Below are positions 59,534-64,000 of a stretch of 64,000 nucleotides of DNA, piece by piece. The stretch covers positions 24,552,603-24,616,602 of the forward strand of contig CM067067.1 of assembly GCA_033980235.1 (NCBI GenBank), given 5' to 3'. The notes below the pieces were generated by a model, which saw only the letters and a list, made by a program, of their open reading frames with translations, was not told the DNA's origin and made no database searches. Each line of letters opens with the position of its first letter. The first letter of the stretch is position 1. Position numbers and translations under genes: made by a program. The stretch is from Diadema setosum. Its lineage: Eukaryota; Echinodermata; Echinoidea; Diadematoida; Diadematidae.

Positions 59534-59702
59534 GGGGGGCATTTCATGAAGGAACTTGTCGGATAAAATGTCCAACAAGTCAATTATATCCGACAAGTTC
59601 AGAGAAATCAGCCAATCAGACTAAAGACTTTCTCAAAACTTGTCGGATATAATTGACTTGTCAGATATTTTATCCGACAAGTTCCTTCATGAAATGCCCC
59701 CC
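59534..59702. mobile_element. Fold-back MITE (GGGGGGCATTTCATGAAGGA) in probable 3' UTR
   Basis: Left arm GGGGGGCATTTCATGAAGGA, ACTTGTCGGATAAAATGTCC.. and right arm ..ATATTTTATCCGACAAGT, TCCTTCATGAAATGCCCCCC pair over about 65 bp with a few mismatches, loop near 59602-59634. A transcribed copy would form a long hairpin. Confidence 0.9.
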
Positions 59703-60253
59703 AGTTCTCCGTCTCATAACGACACCTCGTCCACTGGATCTAATACTATCAGCGATAATGATGTTGGTTGCGTGAAAGATGTGCAGGGTGAAATTACCGT
59801 TGTAAGAGATGCCTTCCAGACGATTGCTTTTCCCCCTTTGATGCCAATTTCCCCAAACAGGTATTAGATGGCAGAATGTGAGTGTGAAACATGCGTGTCC
59901 GGCATTTCAGGGAATTCAAATCTGAGCTCAGAGTATAATTATCATTTTGAATACCTGATGTAAAATCGTGCCATACATAGAGCTGAGGTTTCCCTTCCGA
60001 GGGGTTGCCACCTAAATGGGATGTCTGTCCAGCAGGGATGTTTTCCCGTCATGCTAAAAAACAAAAAGATGCTTTGGTACTGAGAGCTTGGTCGAAAAAC
60101 AGCGAAAGGTTTGAGAGTTTATGAAGACTGTGATCAGCTGGTGATACTATGTGCATTTAATAATGAGATTGAAAGAAGGCACATACACCATTCCTTTCCT
60201 GTTGACCAATTTAAGATTTTTTGTCATTGTTTATTTTTTCTGTTTTTTTTTTT

Positions 60254-60259
60254 AATAAA
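60254..60259 (+). promoter_or_regulatory. Candidate polyadenylation signal AATAAA
   Basis: First canonical hexamer after the stop codon, about 1.2 kb downstream, followed by U-rich and GU-rich sequence. Its position is the only support, and AT-rich DNA yields such hexamers by chance. Confidence 0.35.
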
Positions 60260-60275
60260 ATAGAGCCTATATTTA

Positions 60276-63200
60276 TTGTAATACTTGTTACTCATCCAGT
60301 ACTGATGTGTATGTGTACAATGTACATTGTGAAGGAGAATTTCTTTATCTAGCGAGTGCTTTCTTTATTAAAGATGTATTATTACATTGCATTTGCAGTT
60401 GATCAACTCAATTATCTCAAAAGTTGTTGAAAGTTGTGATAATGAATTTGAACCAACAGTCCAGGTAGTCATAGATATTTATATGTTAAGTGTAGATTAA
60501 TTCATGGAAAATGATAGTACCATCCTTCTTCATACCTACATCAACTCAGAGGACATGATTTTCTAGAACATGGATGTGTATTGTTGGGTCGCCCCAACAG
60601 AGTAGCTGAGGCGCATTGTGTGAATCCTTAAGTCAGTGCCTGTGTTTCTGAATTTTCAACCAAACTCTCCGCAGAATCTGGATCTACACATAGAAGAGAT
60701 TCACAGTCAGACCAATGCGAGGTGCAGACTGAAGCAAACTCAAGGCTTACCTAAAAAAAAACAATAAAAAAAATAAGAAATAAAAAAAAATCATGCCTTG
60801 AATTGAATTTGATACTGTTCTGATAACAACAGGAAAATTTCTCTCGTGTGAATGCTCAGTCCTCAAACTCATCATTCCAGGATATTACACTGTGATATGG
60901 TTTCATAGAAAAATGGCTAGGGAAAGAAAAACGACATGACCAGGAAATGATGCTAATTTGATATTAGACAGTCACAACTCATAACTCTTGACTATTATTC
61001 CATGTGTAAATGTGTAATTTTGTTGTTGAGTTGTGTGGTATTATTTTGTTTTGATACAAACTTGCTTTTCGTAATAGCCAAAGGCAGATGCAAAGACATG
61101 ACAGTGAATCCTAGTACAATACATTGTGTATAAAGAGTCAAAATATTATGTTTGGTTCACAGTCTTGCAATCTTTTAACTTGTGCCTTCATTTATTCCAA
61201 ATAATATTAACTGTAATTCCTGCCTATCCAGGTTGAAAGGCCTTCAATTTTTATCTTTTTTTTTTTTTCAAAATTAATTATATTTATTTCTCATAAAGAT
61301 ATGAGTAAATCCTGCCTTAAGTTTCGTATTTTACTTTTCATTGTCATCACATGTTACATTACTCTCTTCATAAGACATCTCATTAGGTGTTATAGGCTCT
61401 GGATTCGGTTGCAAGTTCACCAGTTTCTGTTTTATCTTGAAATTGGATGAAGAAAACATAACTGTATCTTTGACTAATCAGAGAAGAGCATTTAGGACTT
61501 GTGCTTGATGTTCACCGTTGCATTGTGATGCATCTATTAATGCAAGACGAGCTAGATGGAGTCTGAAGATATCTTATGGAGTTACATCCTTTTGACTCAG
61601 AGGTGATACAGAAGTATCTTGTACTACTGTCCCTGTCATGTGCTGTGCAGATATAGTAGACAGTGTGTCTAATCCACATCACTTTGTTTTTTTGTTTTGT
61701 TTCTGCATAAAAGTATGACAGGATATCTTTTCTGTTGTTTGGTAACTACACAGAGAAGAAATAATCACACACAAAAATGTTTCTTCAATACTCCTGATTC
61801 CTTAGTATTGTATTGATAACTCCAATTTTGAATCAAATAGAATAGAAGATTGATTTGATGTGCTAAGCATCTCCTGTGCTCTAATTCCCTGCAGTGTTGT
61901 ACATGATAATCGGGTTGTACTGAATTATTGTATTTACTGCAAATATTAGTATATCCATAGAGAATACCTCCTCCACAAAAAAGTTTTGTTTTTGTTTTTA
62001 CTGTAAATTGCCAAAAGATATTCTGGTTGATGATGATAACGGTGATGATGTTTGATTTTGTACCGGGAATCTTGTTCTGTCCATCTCAATATGTATATTG
62101 TCCAATCAGTATTTCAGATATTACAACTTGCAGTTAAAGTTGCATGTGCTGCTTTGATTTAAGCAGTAATAAAAGTAACAGCACACAAAGAAGCACAGGT
62201 GATATGTGTAACATGGTAATGTCTACATTTTTATGTTAACTGATGGTCTATCTTATTTATTTGGAATATATGTTATATGTTTTAGGAGAGAAATATCAGC
62301 ATTTTCTTTTGTTTTTTATGGTTTTATAATTATGATCTGCTGTCGAGACAGGATGGTGCTCCTGAGGGCATGCAGTGGTCATCTTTTGATAAATGGGAAT
62401 TTTTGGCTTTTACTCTTGTATTGGCCTGTGCATGTGCCCTCTTTTCAGCATTTAACTTTGTCTCATACAGTGTGTGTTTGCCACCTTTGTCACAATGTGT
62501 GGCCAAGCATTATTTCAGACCTGATTAGGAACATGTTTCCAAAGTGTACGTTCAAGTACGTGTAGCTCAAGATATCTTTTGGGTAACATCAAGCTTTTAT
62601 GCTCATGTATGAGGATTACCTTTGAATATCCACTTTTGTTTTGAAACATGCTATGTACTATGTTTATTTAATCAAGTGAATGCTTTCTCTACGACATATG
62701 TGTATCAACAAACTAAATGAATTCATGTTTTGTTTGTGTTTTTCGTGTACAAAATATACCATTGTCAATCAGAAAATGCCATGAATCATTTTATTGGATT
62801 GTACATTATTGGAATATCATCACTCCACATTGTATGCATTGTTGAATTTTAAGTTTTTGATAGCACTAATGATGTGCCCTCCTTGTAATGTATGTTCAAA
62901 TCATGATGCAAGTAATACGACTGGTAATTCCCAGTCTACCCAGTTCTCAATCAAGCATTGAGTAATTTCAGTATGGTTAATAAAAGGGTTCTTCTGAATC
63001 AATTCTCTATGTTCAACTTGTTTTGAGACCACATGCAGCATCAAGTTTCATCCATGTAATATAATATGGACAGAACAGTAAGCTACTATTTCATAAAATG
63101 TGCTCTAGCTTTCAGTCACGTCATGGTGAAATCATGTTTCAATAGGATTAGGTTCATGAAAACAAATGATAATTCTGTCCAAATTGCATACTGTCAAATG

Positions 63201-64000
63201 ACCAAAGAGCATTGTATTGTGGCGACATGTTAAATCCTAAATTTCATCATCAAACAGTCATTGAGTATATCCATTTTGTTGCATATCTACTGCACAATGA
63301 TAGCAAATTGATACCGTTTTTTAATATTGTCTTCCACAACACAGGAGAATGAAAAAAATTGTTTGTGTGAATCCAGCTAATCTTTTTGAAATTCATTATA
63401 TTGCCTTAAGTACATGTATGAAGATAGTGCATTGTTGCATGTGGATGATCAGTTTCCCACAACTCTATGCTGAACAAGCAGCTAACTTATATGTATTTGT
63501 TGTCCAGTGTACTGTGGGCTGCGATGTCAACATCACCATTTATTTCTTCTTGTGGTCATACTAGACAGTTTAATTGAATTTGATTAAAAGATGGCCATCG
63601 TTAATAAAGACAAAACAGAAGATGAGAAGATGAGATCAGGTGACCACTAATTTACAATATACTATGTGTACAATTTAAATGCTTGATTTTTGACAGCTCA
63701 GTCATGTATTTTTCTCTATTTATATGTACAGCATGTAGAAGATATGATGAGGTCATCAGGTTTATATAAACAAGTGGCAAGACATTCCAATGAAAGGAGA
63801 CATGTTATTCTGTGTGTAACCTCGCTACATTAATGTTGTGTTGGCATTATTTGCTTGCATCTTTTCTACGAAGTCCATCCAATGGAAAGTAGCAGAGAAA
63901 TAGGATGCATTGCGGTCTGTTATCTGACCACGAAGGGATGCCAGGAATATATGTTTGTCATGAAAATTCAACTTCAATGAACTCCCTTACCATAATATGT
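60276..64000. other. Downstream flank, no gene recognised
   Basis: AT-rich. Contains alternative AATAAA sites at 60763, 62168, 62979 and 63603, so part may be a longer 3' UTR. A 110-codon open frame at 62233-62565 shows no family resemblance. No exon of a neighbouring gene was found on either strand. Confidence 0.5.

Larger units (their letters stand above)
59051..60275 (+). other. Probable 3' UTR of the myosin gene
   Basis: Non-coding sequence after the TAG. The first AATAAA downstream of the stop is at 60254-60259, with T- and GT-rich sequence after it (60266-60330), so a 3' UTR of about 1.2 kb is plausible. Two fold-back elements lie in it (59198-59278 and 59534-59702). Other AATAAA sites at 60763, 62168, 62979 and 63603 could be used instead. 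Extent is inference. Confidence 0.4.

Noticed and set aside
62233..62565. 110-codon frame downstream of the myosin gene
   Set aside because: No similarity recognised, AT-rich flank, no splice signals; likely chance.

Overview
This is a stretch of animal nuclear DNA. It is AT-rich and intron-rich, with many microsatellites, homopolymer runs and short inverted-repeat transposons. It holds one recognisable protein gene: the 3' nine-tenths or so of an unconventional class I myosin on the + strand, most like vertebrate MYO1B/MYO1A (short-tail myosin I). The repeats (a GCCTCCGCCACGAAGTGG / GTCCGT-array element, TTAA-flanked AGGGATGGTATAG elements, fold-back elements rich in AACTTGTC) look like those of sea urchins and other marine invertebrate deuterostomes. 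An echinoderm is my best guess; this is inference from remembered repeat types, not a database result.

Myosin gene. I traced 23 coding exons between 5218 and 59050. All use GT..AG introns, and the reading frame is unbroken across every junction, giving 993 residues followed by a TAG stop. The window opens inside an intron, so the first coding exons (about 80 N-terminal residues by comparison with MYO1B) lie upstream. In order the exons give: P-loop GESGAGKT; switch I ([16 protein letters not shown]); a central exon carrying FHIFYQLL; the acidic TEDS-site residue; switch II (DIYGFEIF); the lower 50-kDa and actin-binding region; converter ([12 protein letters not shown]); four IQ-like calmodulin sites; and a complete basic TH1 tail ending KLEIHA. 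Together they predict a membrane-binding, calmodulin-regulated actin motor.

Layout. 1-5217: intron with a TIR transposon, a TTAA element and a telomere-like patch. 5218-23714: five exons coding the nucleotide-binding half of the motor, spread over long introns that include a 10.7-kb one with tRNA-like sequences and nested transposons. 28450-38155: five exons of the central motor; the intron at 28557-32959 has a large GATA array. 38156-45943: a 7.8-kb intron that begins with duplicated fragments of the preceding exon inside GATA repeats, followed by a 367-bp palindrome. 45944-54479: nine compactly spaced exons for the rest of the motor, the lever arm and the start of the tail, with a 1.5-kb GTCCGT/AGGTCA repeat element in one intron. 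56153-59050: the last four tail exons. 59051-64000: 3' UTR and downstream DNA, with two fold-back elements just after the stop and no second gene recognised.

No prokaryotic features, CRISPR array, viral gene or toxin gene was seen. The most interesting items are the partial exon duplication, transposons abutting splice sites on both sides of introns, several distinct TTAA-flanked element families in one gene, a minisatellite made of tandem AGGTCA half-sites, and hairpin elements in the probable 3' UTR.
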